DNA from: CP2-2F sp034432555
GTDB taxonomy: Bacteria; Chloroflexota; Anaerolineae; Aggregatilineales; UBA2796
Direction: 5' to 3'
DNA: 64,000 nt
Assembly: GCA_034432555.1 (NCBI GenBank)
Contig: DAOUBW010000031.1
Coordinates: 65,348-129,347 of the forward strand
Part shown: in pieces, positions 24,147 through 32,939 of the stretch
Layout of the letters: each line of letters starts with the position of its first letter
Position numbering within the stretch: the first letter of the stretch is position 1
Made by a program: the position numbers and the translations under genes
The notes under the pieces: model-generated
The model's input: only the letters and a program-made list of their open reading frames with translations
What the model was told of the DNA's origin: nothing
The model's database searches: none

Positions 24147-25358
24147 ATGCCTGTCTACACTGGAACCGCTGATCTGCCGACCTTGCGCGGCTTTCAGGTT
24201 GGCGCGCTGGATGCAGGGCTTTATGCATCTTTTGGCAAGCCTACACGCCCTGATTTAACGTTAATCGCCAGCCAGACGCCTTGTGCGGCGGCGGCTGTTT
24301 TCACGACTAACTTGGTGAAGGCAGCGCCCGTGCTACTTGATCAAGCGCGCCTTGCCGCCAACCCGAGCAGCATCCGCGCCGTGCTGATCAACACTGCCTC
24401 TGCCAACGCCTGCACGGGCGAGCGCGGCGCTGCTAATGCCGTGCAATCGGCGGCGTGGGCAGCGGCGGCGCTTGGCTGCTCTGAGGATCAGGTGCTGGTC
24501 ATGTCCACCGGCGTGATTGGCACACAGCTTCCCATGCCGCGTATGCAGCAAGGCATCGCGCATTTGCTGCCACAGCTGGGCAGCACACCTGACCACTGGC
24601 AGGCTGCCGCCCACGCAATCATGACCACCGACACCAAGCCCAAACTTGCCCACAGCACCTACAACGGCGCGGCACTGATCGGCATTGCCAAAGGTGCCGG
24701 CATGATCGCGCCAAATATGGCAACCATGCTCAGCGTAATTGCCACGGATGCTCAGATTGCACCGCCGCTGCTGCAAGCCATGCTCAGCCGCGCTGCGGAT
24801 CAGTCCTTCAATCGCATTGTGGTGGATGGCGATATGAGTACGAACGATACGCTGCTCATCTTGGCAAATGGTGCGAGCGGCGTTCTGATTGACGAAACCA
24901 ACGCACGGCACTTTGAGACGGTGCTGACCGAACTTTGCACGGTTTTGGCACAGGCAATCGTGCGGGATGGTGAGGGCGTCACCAAATTCATCACACTGCA
25001 CATTAGCGGTGCGCGCACCACTGCTGAGGCGCGCCAGATCGGGAATGCGATTGCTACATCGCCGTTGGTGAAAACTGCCTTCTATGGCGGCGATCCGAAC
25101 TGGGGCAGAATCTTGGCTGCGGCGGGGCGCTCAGGCGTCGTCCTTGATCCGACGCGCCTTGCGCTCTGGTACAACGATTTGCAGTTGGTGGCAGATGGCA
25201 CACCGCTAAATTACGATGAGGCACGCGCCAAACTGCACGCGCAACAAGCAGAGATTACAGTGCGCCTTGACTTAGGCGCGGGCGATGCCGAAGCGGTAAT
25301 CTGGACGTGCGATCTGAGCCATGACTATGTGAGCATCAATGGGCATTACCGCACCTGA
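24147..25358 (+). CDS. argJ: Bifunctional ornithine acetyltransferase / N-acetylglutamate synthase
   Basis: ArgJ transfers the acetyl group from N-acetylornithine to glutamate in arginine synthesis. The 403-residue precursor contains the autocleavage motif KGAGMIAPNMATML, whose Thr becomes the N-terminal nucleophile of the beta chain, plus DGDMSTNDTLLILANG and GDPNWGRILAAAGRSGV. The end SHDYVSINGHYRT is typical. Length is normal. Other arg genes are not nearby. Whether it also has acetyl-CoA-dependent synthase activity cannot be judged here. Confidence 0.95.
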   Translation: MPVYTGTADLPTLRGFQVGALDAGLYASFGKPTRPDLTLIASQTPCAAAAVFTTNLVKAAPVLLDQARLAANPSSIRAVLINTASANACTGERGAANAVQSAAWAAAALGCSEDQVLVMSTGVIGTQLPMPRMQQGIAHLLPQLGSTPDHWQAAAHAIMTTDTKPKLAHSTYNGAALIGIAKGAGMIAPNMATMLSVIATDAQIAPPLLQAMLSRAADQSFNRIVVDGDMSTNDTLLILANGASGVLIDETNARHFETVLTELCTVLAQAIVRDGEGVTKFITLHISGARTTAEARQIGNAIATSPLVKTAFYGGDPNWGRILAAAGRSGVVLDPTRLALWYNDLQLVADGTPLNYDEARAKLHAQQAEITVRLDLGAGDAEAVIWTCDLSHDYVSINGHYRT

Positions 25359-25437
25359 ACCAACAATTGCCATTTGCCACTACGCGCCATTGCCGCGAAT
25401 ATCTAACCATCGGCTTTAGGCAAAGTGAGTGTGGCAT

Positions 25438-26733
25438 ATGCGAAAATACCTCAACGGGTTGGTGATTGGGCTGCTGGCGGCACTGCTGCTGCCTATGACG
25501 GCGGATGCACAGGGAGGATCGGGCGGCATGTTGGCAGTCATCGGGATGGATCGCAATTTGAGCATCTATGATGCGGATGGGAGAAATCCGTTCCCAATTA
25601 CGACGGATGCCGATGTCCAGCGGCGTATCTATCAGATGCCGACCTGGTCTACCGATGGGCGCCTTGCCTTTTTTGGTGTCAGCCTCGATCAAGCTGATCC
25701 CTACTCGCTGCGGATGTTTGTGGTGCAGGCTGTGAAAGCAGGTGCCGCCTACACAACTGCCTACACCTCACAAGAAGAAGTGCTGACCTACGCCTATTGG
25801 TCACCAAACGCCTGCCCGTTGGGCAACTGCCGCGATTTGGCGCTGCTCTACACACCTGCCAGCGGCAATTTGCTCGCCGTCAAGCTGATTCGGGATGAGG
25901 GCGGCACCTTCAGCGAAATTGAGGTTGAGCGCGGCGCGCCGTTCTATTACAGTTTTGCGCCGGATGGCAAACGGATGCTTTGGCATCGTTTTGGGCTGCG
26001 CTTGGAAGTGTACGATGTGGAATCCAACAGCGTTGAAAGCACGCTGATGGATGTGCCGGGCGCCTTTCAAGCGCCTATGTGGTCGCCTGTGGCAGGTGAT
26101 GAGCGCTTGCTCTTCGCCGTGCGTAACGCGGACAATCCGCAAAATAGCGATCTGGTGATTGCCGATGGCGACTCGCGCCTGACGCTGCTTGCCGATCAGC
26201 CGCCGCCGCTCACCTTTGCGTGGAATGCGGATGCCACACAAGTTGCGGTGACTTCCGCCTTTGGCGCACTCAAAGTGTTGGATGCAAGCAATGGCTCGGA
26301 GCTTGCCAGCAGCCAGTTTGGGCAGATCGCAGCACACTTTTGGTCACCACAGGGCGATAAGGTTGCCTACCTCAGCCTGCGCCGCCCCAATGTGGTGGGG
26401 CAGACCTACCTCAGCAGCAACGGTCACAGCGAAGGTGGCACGTTTCAGCAAACGCAGCCGCAGCCATTAACGTGGTATGTGTTAGATGTAGCAACAGGTG
26501 ACGAGTTCGCGCTGGACAGCTTCAACCCAACCCGTGAGATGATCTACTTCCTGAACTTTTTTGAGCAGTTTGCCCGCAGCCATACGTTCTGGTCGCCAGA
26601 CGGGCGCTATCTTGCCTATGCAGCCTTCGATAGCACACGCGATCTGGCTGAAGTGCGCCTTGCCGAAGTGCGTGATGGTGGTGCGGTGCGGAAAGTGGCG
26701 GATGGTGTGATCGGCATTTGGAGCTGGCGCTAA
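25438..26733 (+). CDS. Secreted TolB/WD40-like beta-propeller protein
   Basis: A signal peptide (MRKYLNGLVIGLLAALLLPMTADAQG) is followed by about six blades with the PD40/TolB signature. Examples are YQMPTWSTDGRLAFFGV, YYSFAPDGKRMLWHRF, FQAPMWSPVAGDERLLFAV, HFWSPQGDKVAYLSL and TFWSPDGRYLAYAAF. Such propellers bind partners in the periplasm or outside the cell, and no catalytic site is seen. The ATG at 25438 gives a clean signal peptide; a GTG at 25429 would add three residues. Product length 431. Confidence 0.8.
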   Translation: MRKYLNGLVIGLLAALLLPMTADAQGGSGGMLAVIGMDRNLSIYDADGRNPFPITTDADVQRRIYQMPTWSTDGRLAFFGVSLDQADPYSLRMFVVQAVKAGAAYTTAYTSQEEVLTYAYWSPNACPLGNCRDLALLYTPASGNLLAVKLIRDEGGTFSEIEVERGAPFYYSFAPDGKRMLWHRFGLRLEVYDVESNSVESTLMDVPGAFQAPMWSPVAGDERLLFAVRNADNPQNSDLVIADGDSRLTLLADQPPPLTFAWNADATQVAVTSAFGALKVLDASNGSELASSQFGQIAAHFWSPQGDKVAYLSLRRPNVVGQTYLSSNGHSEGGTFQQTQPQPLTWYVLDVATGDEFALDSFNPTREMIYFLNFFEQFARSHTFWSPDGRYLAYAAFDSTRDLAEVRLAEVRDGGAVRKVADGVIGIWSWR

Positions 26734-26740
26734 GGTGTGC

Positions 26741-26770
26741 GGCAGACCTATGCGATAGCGCAGGTCTGCC
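26741..26770. terminator. Hairpin between convergent propeller and response-regulator genes
   Basis: GGCAGACCT (26741-26749) and AGGTCTGCC (26762-26770) pair over 9 bp with an inner GCG/CGC. It lies between the two stop codons and can serve both strands. No strong T-run is present. Confidence 0.6.
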
Positions 26771-27199
26771 TTACATATACTCCCAAACGCCTTCGCCATT
26801 CAAAATGCGCTTGATCTGCTCTGGAAAGCGATCCGGATCAATCGGCTTGCCCAAAAAGCCATCAAAGCCGGCTGCCCGCGCACGGCGTAGTTGTTCCTCG
26901 CTGGCATCCGCCGTCACCGCGATGATGAGCGTATTCCGCAAGCGTGGGCTGGCGCGCACCTTCTGCAAAGCCTGATAACCATCTTCATAAGGCAGATGAA
27001 TATCCATTAAGATTAGGTCTACACGCGGCAGCGTATCCGCAAATTGTGCCACTTGCCAGCCTGACGTTTTCCATTCGCAGCGCTGGATGCCCATATGGGC
27101 AAGCAAGCGCGCGATCAGCACAAAGTTACGCATGTTGTCTTCCACCACCAAAACATGCGCCTCAATCGGCTCAATGGGCGTGCGTTTATTTTCTGCCAT
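26771..27199 (-). CDS. Single-domain response regulator (CheY-like receiver)
   Basis: The 142-residue protein is one receiver domain without output module. It shows HVLVVEDNMRNF (acidic pocket), LILMDIHLPYEDG with the phosphorylated Asp, IIAVTADAS with Thr, and GFLGKPID with Lys. No histidine kinase is adjacent, so the partner is elsewhere. An N-terminal extension of 13 residues precedes the fold. Confidence 0.93.
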   Translation of the reverse strand: MAENKRTPIEPIEAHVLVVEDNMRNFVLIARLLAHMGIQRCEWKTSGWQVAQFADTLPRVDLILMDIHLPYEDGYQALQKVRASPRLRNTLIIAVTADASEEQLRRARAAGFDGFLGKPIDPDRFPEQIKRILNGEGVWEYM

Positions 27200-27444
27200 A
27201 TGTTTATCTCTCCATCAATGTGGGCGCGGCGTGATTATCCCATAGCTTTATAGTGTACAAGGTGTGGCAATGTTAAATTGTATCAAAGTTGTTCTGAATT
27301 TCTAACCGAATGCAGCGTGGCAGGTGATGTGCTGTTCCAATGGGAAAGTGCCCAGTGACGCGGCAAAGCACATCCATATGGCAACAGGACGGGTTTTCAC
27401 CATACCCTGCCAAGTTCACCATAGCCAAATGCGGCGCAGTGGCG

Positions 27445-27450
27445 TATACT
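27445..27450 (+). promoter_or_regulatory. -10 box of rpmJ
   Basis: GCGTATACT contains TATACT 25 nt before the ATG, leaving a very short leader with the GGAGGT site. Confidence 0.45.
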
Positions 27451-27475
27451 AGTTGTGTTTGCACGGAGGTGTGCC

Positions 27476-27592
27476 ATGAAGGTTAGACCATCGGTGCGGA
27501 AGATGTGCGCCAAATGCCGTTTTGTGCGTCGGCGCGGGTATCTATATGTGATCTGCCCTGTTGATCCAAAGCACAAGCAGCGTCAGGGCTGA
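27476..27592 (+). CDS. rpmJ: 50S ribosomal protein L36
   Basis: The 38-residue protein reads MKVRPSVRKMCAKCRFVRRR then GYLYVICPVDPKHKQRQG, a clear L36 of the zinc-binding type (CxxC, then Cys and His). L36 is a small 23S-binding protein. A perfect GGAGGT site lies at 27465-27470, and both a -10 box and a terminator flank it, so it is a single-gene unit. In most bacteria rpmJ sits between infA and rpsM; here it is isolated between a response regulator and an ABC exporter. Confidence 0.95.
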   Translation: MKVRPSVRKMCAKCRFVRRRGYLYVICPVDPKHKQRQG

Positions 27593-27620
27593 TCGGCACC
27601 ACCCTAACAATGTGGATCGA

Positions 27621-27653
27621 CAGAAAACGGGCAGCATTCGCCCGTTTTTTGTC
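27621..27653. terminator. Bidirectional terminator between rpmJ and ABC exporter
   Basis: AAAACGGGC (27624-27632) pairs with GCCCGTTTT (27640-27648). T-runs follow on both strands, so it ends rpmJ and the convergent ABC gene. Confidence 0.85.
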
Positions 27654-27661
27654 GCTATTCG

Positions 27662-29524
27662 CTAAGCACTCACCTGCGCGGCATCTTCAGCGGCGGCATC
27701 GTCCACATCGGCAAATTGGCGCTGGTGCAATGCCGTATAAACGCCCTGCTGCGCCAAGAGTTCGGCGTGTGTGCCATCCTCCACAATTTGCCCGCCTTTC
27801 ATCACCAAGATGCGATCCGCCTCACGGACAGTGCTTAGCCGATGTGCGATCACAAGGCTGGTGCGTTCGCGCAGCGTTTGCCGCAAGCCCTGTTGGATGA
27901 GCGCTTCCGTCTCGCTATCAATGTTGCTGGTTGCTTCATCCAACACCAGAATGCCCTCAGGGCTGTGCAGCAGAGCGCGTGCCAACGCCAGCAATTGGCG
28001 CTGCCCTTGCGAAAGGTTACCGCCACCGGGCAGCAGCACATGATTGTAGCCGCCCGCCAAGCGCTCGATGAAAGGCGCCGCGCAAGCAACTTCAGCGGCG
28101 GCGCGCATTTGGGCATCCGTGATATTCGGGTTGAACAAGCGCAGATTATCCGCCACCGTGCCGTTGAAGCAGTACGGACTTTGTGGCACAACGGCAACCA
28201 TCCGCCGCAAGTCGTTAAAGGCGATTTGGCGAATATCCACGCCATCAATCAAAATGCGCCCTTCGACCACATCGTAGAAACGCGCCAACAAGCCCGCCAA
28301 CGATGTTTTGCCGGCGCCCGTCGCACCAACGATTGCTACAAACTGCCCGCTTGGGATGTGCAGATCAATGCCGCGCAGCACGGGCGCGTCTGCTTCGTAG
28401 TGAAAATGGACGCCCTCAAAGCGCACGTCACCGCGCACGGCTGTGATCGGCGTTGGCTGCTCAGGCTCAGTGAGGGTTGGCTCCACGCGCAGCATCCGCG
28501 CAATGCGCTCACCGGCAGCCAGCGCCGTTTGAATCTGGGCAAACTGTTCGGCAAGGTTCAGGATCGGATCAAAGCTGCGCTGCTGGTATTGAATGAAGGC
28601 GATCAGTGTGCCAAGCGTTGCCCAGCCCGCCAAAACGCCCGATCCGCCACCATACAGCACCACGCCCAAGCCAATGGCTGTCATCAATTGCAAAATGGAG
28701 GCGTAGATTGTGTACTGATCGCGCAGCCGCATGTGCGTATCGCGCCGTGTGCTGTTGAGCGTCTCGAACTCTTGAAAGCTGAGCCGCTGCCTGCCAAACA
28801 ACTGCACTACCAACATACCGTTGAACTGCTCATTCAAAAAGGCGAGCGTATCAGCGACCAAGCGGTGCAAAAAGCTGGAAGTACGCCGAATTTGGTTGCG
28901 AAAGAAAGCAGTTGCCACCGTCATGACAGGCAGCACCGCCAGCGCAATCAGCGCCAACTGCCAGTTGATCACAAACATTGTGATGACAATGCTCACCAAC
29001 AGCACAAGGCTGCTCACCACCATGATAAAGCTGGTCGAGACCAGTTCAGTGAGCGCTTCCACATCGTTAGAAAGGCGCGCCACAATCTGCCCAACCGGCG
29101 TTGTGTTGAAGTAGCGCATATCTTGCCGCAGAATGTGTTCAAACAGGCGTTGGCGCAAGTTCAGCAGCGCCGATTGCCCAACCGTCTGTAACAGGTAGAG
29201 GTAGGCAAAGCGCAGCGCAAAGACGAGCAAAATTGAGCTGAAGTAAATCACGCCAAGCGGAATTAAACCGCTCAAATCGCGCTTTGTGATCGGATCGTCC
29301 ACCGCCAATTGAATCAAGTAAGGCGGCAGCAGTGAAAGACCCGTCACAATCAGTAGCAAGGCGAACACGATGATCAACTGCCGCCAATAGGGACGCAAGA
29401 ACTGCCCAAGCATCCATAAGAGGTAACGATCAGTGATCTTGACGGTTGCGGCTGCCTCAGCGGGTGCAGCGTTTGGTGGTCGAATCACGGCTGAATGCTC
29501 CAACTTAGACGGGCTGGTGATCAT
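27662..29524 (-). CDS. ABC exporter, fused permease and ATPase (MsbA/LmrA type)
   Basis: This 620-residue half-transporter has six N-terminal membrane segments, then a nucleotide-binding domain: VGATGAGKTSLAGLL (Walker A), VPQSPYCFNGTV (Q loop), GGNLSQGQRQLLALARAL (signature), GILVLDEATSNID (Walker B) and AHRLSTV (H loop). It would work as a homodimer, or with a partner not in this window. Substrates of this class are lipids, drugs or peptides. About 40 cytosolic residues precede the first helix. Confidence 0.93.
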   Translation of the reverse strand: MITSPSKLEHSAVIRPPNAAPAEAAATVKITDRYLLWMLGQFLRPYWRQLIIVFALLLIVTGLSLLPPYLIQLAVDDPITKRDLSGLIPLGVIYFSSILLVFALRFAYLYLLQTVGQSALLNLRQRLFEHILRQDMRYFNTTPVGQIVARLSNDVEALTELVSTSFIMVVSSLVLLVSIVITMFVINWQLALIALAVLPVMTVATAFFRNQIRRTSSFLHRLVADTLAFLNEQFNGMLVVQLFGRQRLSFQEFETLNSTRRDTHMRLRDQYTIYASILQLMTAIGLGVVLYGGGSGVLAGWATLGTLIAFIQYQQRSFDPILNLAEQFAQIQTALAAGERIARMLRVEPTLTEPEQPTPITAVRGDVRFEGVHFHYEADAPVLRGIDLHIPSGQFVAIVGATGAGKTSLAGLLARFYDVVEGRILIDGVDIRQIAFNDLRRMVAVVPQSPYCFNGTVADNLRLFNPNITDAQMRAAAEVACAAPFIERLAGGYNHVLLPGGGNLSQGQRQLLALARALLHSPEGILVLDEATSNIDSETEALIQQGLRQTLRERTSLVIAHRLSTVREADRILVMKGGQIVEDGTHAELLAQQGVYTALHQRQFADVDDAAAEDAAQVSA

Positions 29525-29595
29525 AGCGCCAAATGCCGTTCAAGGCGAATCAGGCTATGATCTGCCTACCGATAACGAGATGAGCGTATATCCCT

Positions 29596-31131
29596 ATGGC
29601 TGGCACAACTGCCCTGATCTTCGGTACACAGCTTTATGCAGATCATCCCGCCTTGCAGGGCGCGGATCGTGTCTTGATGGTGGAGAGCGAGGCACGGCTG
29701 CGCGGCAAAGGCTGGCACGCCCAAAAGCTGATCTTCGTGCTATCTGCCATGCGCCACTATGCCGAACGGCTGCGCGAACGCGGTATGGTCGTGGATTATC
29801 AGCATGCGCCAACCTTCGGCGCGGCACTGGCAGCGCACATCGCCGCTTACCACCCTGAGCGCATTCAATGCGTGCCGCCGCATGAATACGCCGCCGATCA
29901 GGCGATGCGCCGCCGCGCCGCATCCCTCGCCGCGCAAGGTGTAACCCTCCACTTCCTGAGCGATGATCCCGCCTTCGTATGTTCCCGCGCTGCTTTTGCA
30001 ACGTGGGCGCACGGCAAAAAGACCCTGATCATGGAGAACTTCTACCGCTGGCAGCGCGTGCGGCTGGGCTACCTGATGGATGGCAAACAGCCGCTTGGCG
30101 GACGCTGGAACTTTGATGAGGAAAACCGCCAGAGCGCAGCAACCTTGCCGCCTGCGCCGCCGCTGCCTACCCTGACGCCTGATCCGTTAACGCAAGCTGT
30201 CATTGCAGAGGTGCGCCGCGACTTTCCGCACGCCTTCGGTGCACCAGAGCCATTTCGCTATCCCGTTACGCACGCACAGGCACACGCCTGGCTGGACGCC
30301 TTCATCGCAGAGCGCCTTGCCAATTTCGGCGCGTGGGAAGACGCCGTGAGCGCTGATGACCCGTTCTTGTTCCACAGCGTGATAGCGCTTCTGCTCAACA
30401 GCGGCTTGCTGACGCCGCGCCAAGTTGCCGATGCCGCCGAAGGCGCCTTCCACAACGGCGGCATTCCGCTGCAAAGCGCTGAGGGCTTTATCAGGCAGAT
30501 CATCGGCTGGCGCGAGTTCATTTACGGCGTCTATTGGCTGAGGATGCCTGCCTATGCGACACAGAATTTCTTCGCCCATCAGCAGCCCTTGCCCGAATTT
30601 TTCTGGACGGGCGAAACGCCTATGCGCTGCCTTGCCGAGACAATTCGCACTATTCAGCAGCACGCTTACACACACCATATTCCGCGCTTGATGCTCTTGG
30701 TCAATTTCGGCAACCTTGCCGCCCTTGATCCCGCCGCGCTGACCGAGTGGTTCACGTCTGTGTACATTGACGCCTACGACTGGGTGATGCAGCCCAACGT
30801 GATTGGCTTCCTCTACGCGGATGGTGGCGGCATGGCAACCAAGCCGTATGTGGCAAGCGCCGCCTACATCAAGAAGATGGCTCGCGGCTACTGCGATCAG
30901 TGCCATTATGATCCAAACCAGCGCGTTGGCGAGCGCGCTTGCCCGTTCAATGCACTTTACTGGGATTTTCTGGCGCGCCATGCCGAAAAGCTGGCGAAAA
31001 ACTCACGAATGGCGCTTATTTTGAAGGGCTTGGCGAAGCGCGATGATCTGCCTGCCATACAAGCGCGTGCTGCGCTGCTACGCAGTGCGTGGTCGGCTCA
31101 ATCGGCGGCAGAAGTGGGTGAGGATTCCTGA
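29596..31131 (+). CDS. Cryptochrome/photolyase-related protein, FeS-BCP ((6-4) photolyase-like) group
   Basis: The 511-residue protein matches the prokaryotic photolyase-related (DPRP/PhrB) group: RLRGKGWHAQKLIFVLSAMRHY, PLGGRWNFDEENR, IIGWREFIYGVYWL, MLLVNFGNLAALDP and DAYDWVMQPNV. Cys residues that could hold the 4Fe-4S cluster lie at about 345 (MRC), 432 and 435 (YCDQC) and 449 (ACPF). Members repair (6-4) photoproducts using FAD and a ribolumazine antenna. The ATG at 29596 starts directly at the domain. Its last 34 nt overlap the convergent MutS-like gene. Confidence 0.9.
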   Translation: MAGTTALIFGTQLYADHPALQGADRVLMVESEARLRGKGWHAQKLIFVLSAMRHYAERLRERGMVVDYQHAPTFGAALAAHIAAYHPERIQCVPPHEYAADQAMRRRAASLAAQGVTLHFLSDDPAFVCSRAAFATWAHGKKTLIMENFYRWQRVRLGYLMDGKQPLGGRWNFDEENRQSAATLPPAPPLPTLTPDPLTQAVIAEVRRDFPHAFGAPEPFRYPVTHAQAHAWLDAFIAERLANFGAWEDAVSADDPFLFHSVIALLLNSGLLTPRQVADAAEGAFHNGGIPLQSAEGFIRQIIGWREFIYGVYWLRMPAYATQNFFAHQQPLPEFFWTGETPMRCLAETIRTIQQHAYTHHIPRLMLLVNFGNLAALDPAALTEWFTSVYIDAYDWVMQPNVIGFLYADGGGMATKPYVASAAYIKKMARGYCDQCHYDPNQRVGERACPFNALYWDFLARHAEKLAKNSRMALILKGLAKRDDLPAIQARAALLRSAWSAQSAAEVGEDS

Positions 31132-32756
31132 GAGTCGGCGCGTGCGGCGAGGATTTGTGCCAAGCTAATGCCGTGCCGCCGTGCGATCTCGCGGGCATAG
31201 CCGCGCCCTTGCGGTGCGCCACGCGCTATCTGGAAGGTGGGCTGTCCGTTGGCGTCAGCATCCAGGCGCACGCCTGCCACAAGGCTGAACAGATCGCTCC
31301 CGCCGTCTACCATGCTGTGCATCTCGCTGATCTGGTCTGCCAAATCCATCAGGTGTGTGGCATACACAGCGCGCACGCCAATAGTACGCAAGCCGCACAA
31401 CACATCTTGGGCAAGGTAGATCGCTTCGCTGGCGACTGTGCTGGAGAGCGATTCGTTCATCAGCACGAGGCTGTGGGCAGTGGCGCGCAGGCAAATATGG
31501 CGCAAGCGCGAGGCTTCTTCGGCAAGCCTGCCTTGCTGGTGGGTTTCCAGCGAGGGGAAGTGTGTGAAGATGGCGTCCACAGGGCTAAGCTGCGCGCTGC
31601 GAGCAGGGATGGGCAGCCCTGCCTGAAACAGCACATGCGCCAAGCCAACCGCTTGCAGGTAAGTGGTTTTGCCGCCACTGTTTGGACCTGTCAGGATAGC
31701 AATTCTGCCGCTTTCGTCGAAATGCGCGTCATTCGCTATCGGCGTTACTTTGGGTTGCCGCAAGATCAGGTGCAGGTTCACCAAACCTTCAATCTGAGTC
31801 AGGCGCGCTTCAAGCGGCGCAACCTGCGGCTGAGCAAGCGTCACACCGCGCCCGCGCAGCATCTGCACAAGGCGCAGCGCCGAAAGGTAGAAGGCAAGTT
31901 CATGCTCAAGGCTGGCGAGCGGCGCGCTGCTAATTCGCACGTATTTGCCAAGCGAACGTGCCACCGGCTGCACAACGCTGCTGACGATGCGCTCTAAATC
32001 TTGAAAGAGCGGCGAAAGCAGGCGGTATTGGCGCTCTTCGGGCAAACTGTGCAGCGGCGCGATGGGCGACTCATCGTTAGCTTCGCTGCGCTGCCCAATC
32101 AATTTGTTCAGGAACGAGCGCGGCTCACCGAAAGGCTGCTCGTTAATGCCGAGCAGCACGGCGGAAATCGGCTGGAGCTGTGCATCAAGGTTAACGCCGA
32201 TGGTCAGGCTTGCCAGCTTTTGCAGCGGGCGTTGCAGGGCGGGCAGTTCGTCGCGCAGGGCAGCGAAATTTGGGTCGTTAATCAGCCGTGCAAGCTGATC
32301 GCGTAAGGTGATCAGGGCGGCGGCGCGCAGTGTGGCAGACTGCAAGGCACTGTGCAGGCGCTGGGCGGTGTTAATGAACAAATCCAGCTCGGCAAGGCGG
32401 TCGGCTGTCTCCAGCAATGGCGGGCGCTGCCGCTGACCGAGCAAAGCGCGCCCTTGCCGCAGATCGGCAAAGCGCGGCAGCAAGCCTTCAATTGTTCCCG
32501 CTAAGGGCGCGTTGCTGAGCAGGTCGCTCAGCACAGCTTGCCGCCAGGCGATCACCTCTGCATCGGTGGTCAGGGCAGTCAGCGTTTGGCGGATGAAGCC
32601 AGCATAGCGCGGCTCAGCGGCGAAGGCGCTGATCAGGTCGTCAAGGCGCAGATCACGCGCCCAAGTTGGATCGGTGGTAGGCACGGCACGTTTGCTCGGT
32701 GGGTAGAGCAAGCTCAGCGGCGGAAAATCGGGCAGCGCACGGGAATGAGACCTCAC
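31098..32756 (-). CDS. MutS-like ATPase without mismatch-recognition domain
   Basis: This 552-residue protein has the MutS core helices and clamp region, then the domain V ATPase: IAILTGPNSGGKTTYLQAVG (Walker A), HSLVLMNESLSST (Walker B, with Asn where MutS1 has Asp) and VYATHLMDLAD. It lacks the N-terminal mismatch-binding FxE domain and the MutS2 Smr domain. The NES Walker B is, as far as I recall, typical of a separate stand-alone bacterial MutS group of unknown role. The GTG start at 32756 has GAGGA upstream. Confidence 0.85.
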   Translation of the reverse strand: MRSHSRALPDFPPLSLLYPPSKRAVPTTDPTWARDLRLDDLISAFAAEPRYAGFIRQTLTALTTDAEVIAWRQAVLSDLLSNAPLAGTIEGLLPRFADLRQGRALLGQRQRPPLLETADRLAELDLFINTAQRLHSALQSATLRAAALITLRDQLARLINDPNFAALRDELPALQRPLQKLASLTIGVNLDAQLQPISAVLLGINEQPFGEPRSFLNKLIGQRSEANDESPIAPLHSLPEERQYRLLSPLFQDLERIVSSVVQPVARSLGKYVRISSAPLASLEHELAFYLSALRLVQMLRGRGVTLAQPQVAPLEARLTQIEGLVNLHLILRQPKVTPIANDAHFDESGRIAILTGPNSGGKTTYLQAVGLAHVLFQAGLPIPARSAQLSPVDAIFTHFPSLETHQQGRLAEEASRLRHICLRATAHSLVLMNESLSSTVASEAIYLAQDVLCGLRTIGVRAVYATHLMDLADQISEMHSMVDGGSDLFSLVAGVRLDADANGQPTFQIARGAPQGRGYAREIARRHGISLAQILAARADSQESSPTSAAD

Positions 32757-32880
32757 GGCGGCGAATCCTCAAACGGTTGGGTGTGTATGGGTTGTTATAA
32801 CAAAGTCTGCGCGCCTCTGCCATAGGTAGCCGCACCTCAACCGCACACGCCGAAGGTGTGCAAGCGCGAACACAGGCTGC

Positions 32881-32886
32881 TATAAT
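32881..32886 (+). promoter_or_regulatory. -10 box of the CPBP-to-GT87 operon
   Basis: TGCTATAAT, an extended -10, lies 54 nt before the ATG at 32940. It would drive the five-gene run to 37244. Confidence 0.5.
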
Positions 32887-32939
32887 AGCTCATGCTTCAA
32901 AGTCTGCCCGCCTATGCAACAGAGCTAAAACGAGGAGTC

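Noticed and set aside
27273..27464. Minus-strand 63-residue frame upstream of rpmJ
   Set aside because: No ribosome binding site, no recognisable pattern, and it overlaps the rpmJ promoter.
28000..29191. Long plus-strand open frame antisense to the ABC exporter (27842-29191)
   Set aside because: It is a codon-bias shadow of the exporter; its His/Gln/Arg-rich translation matches no family and it lacks a ribosome binding site.
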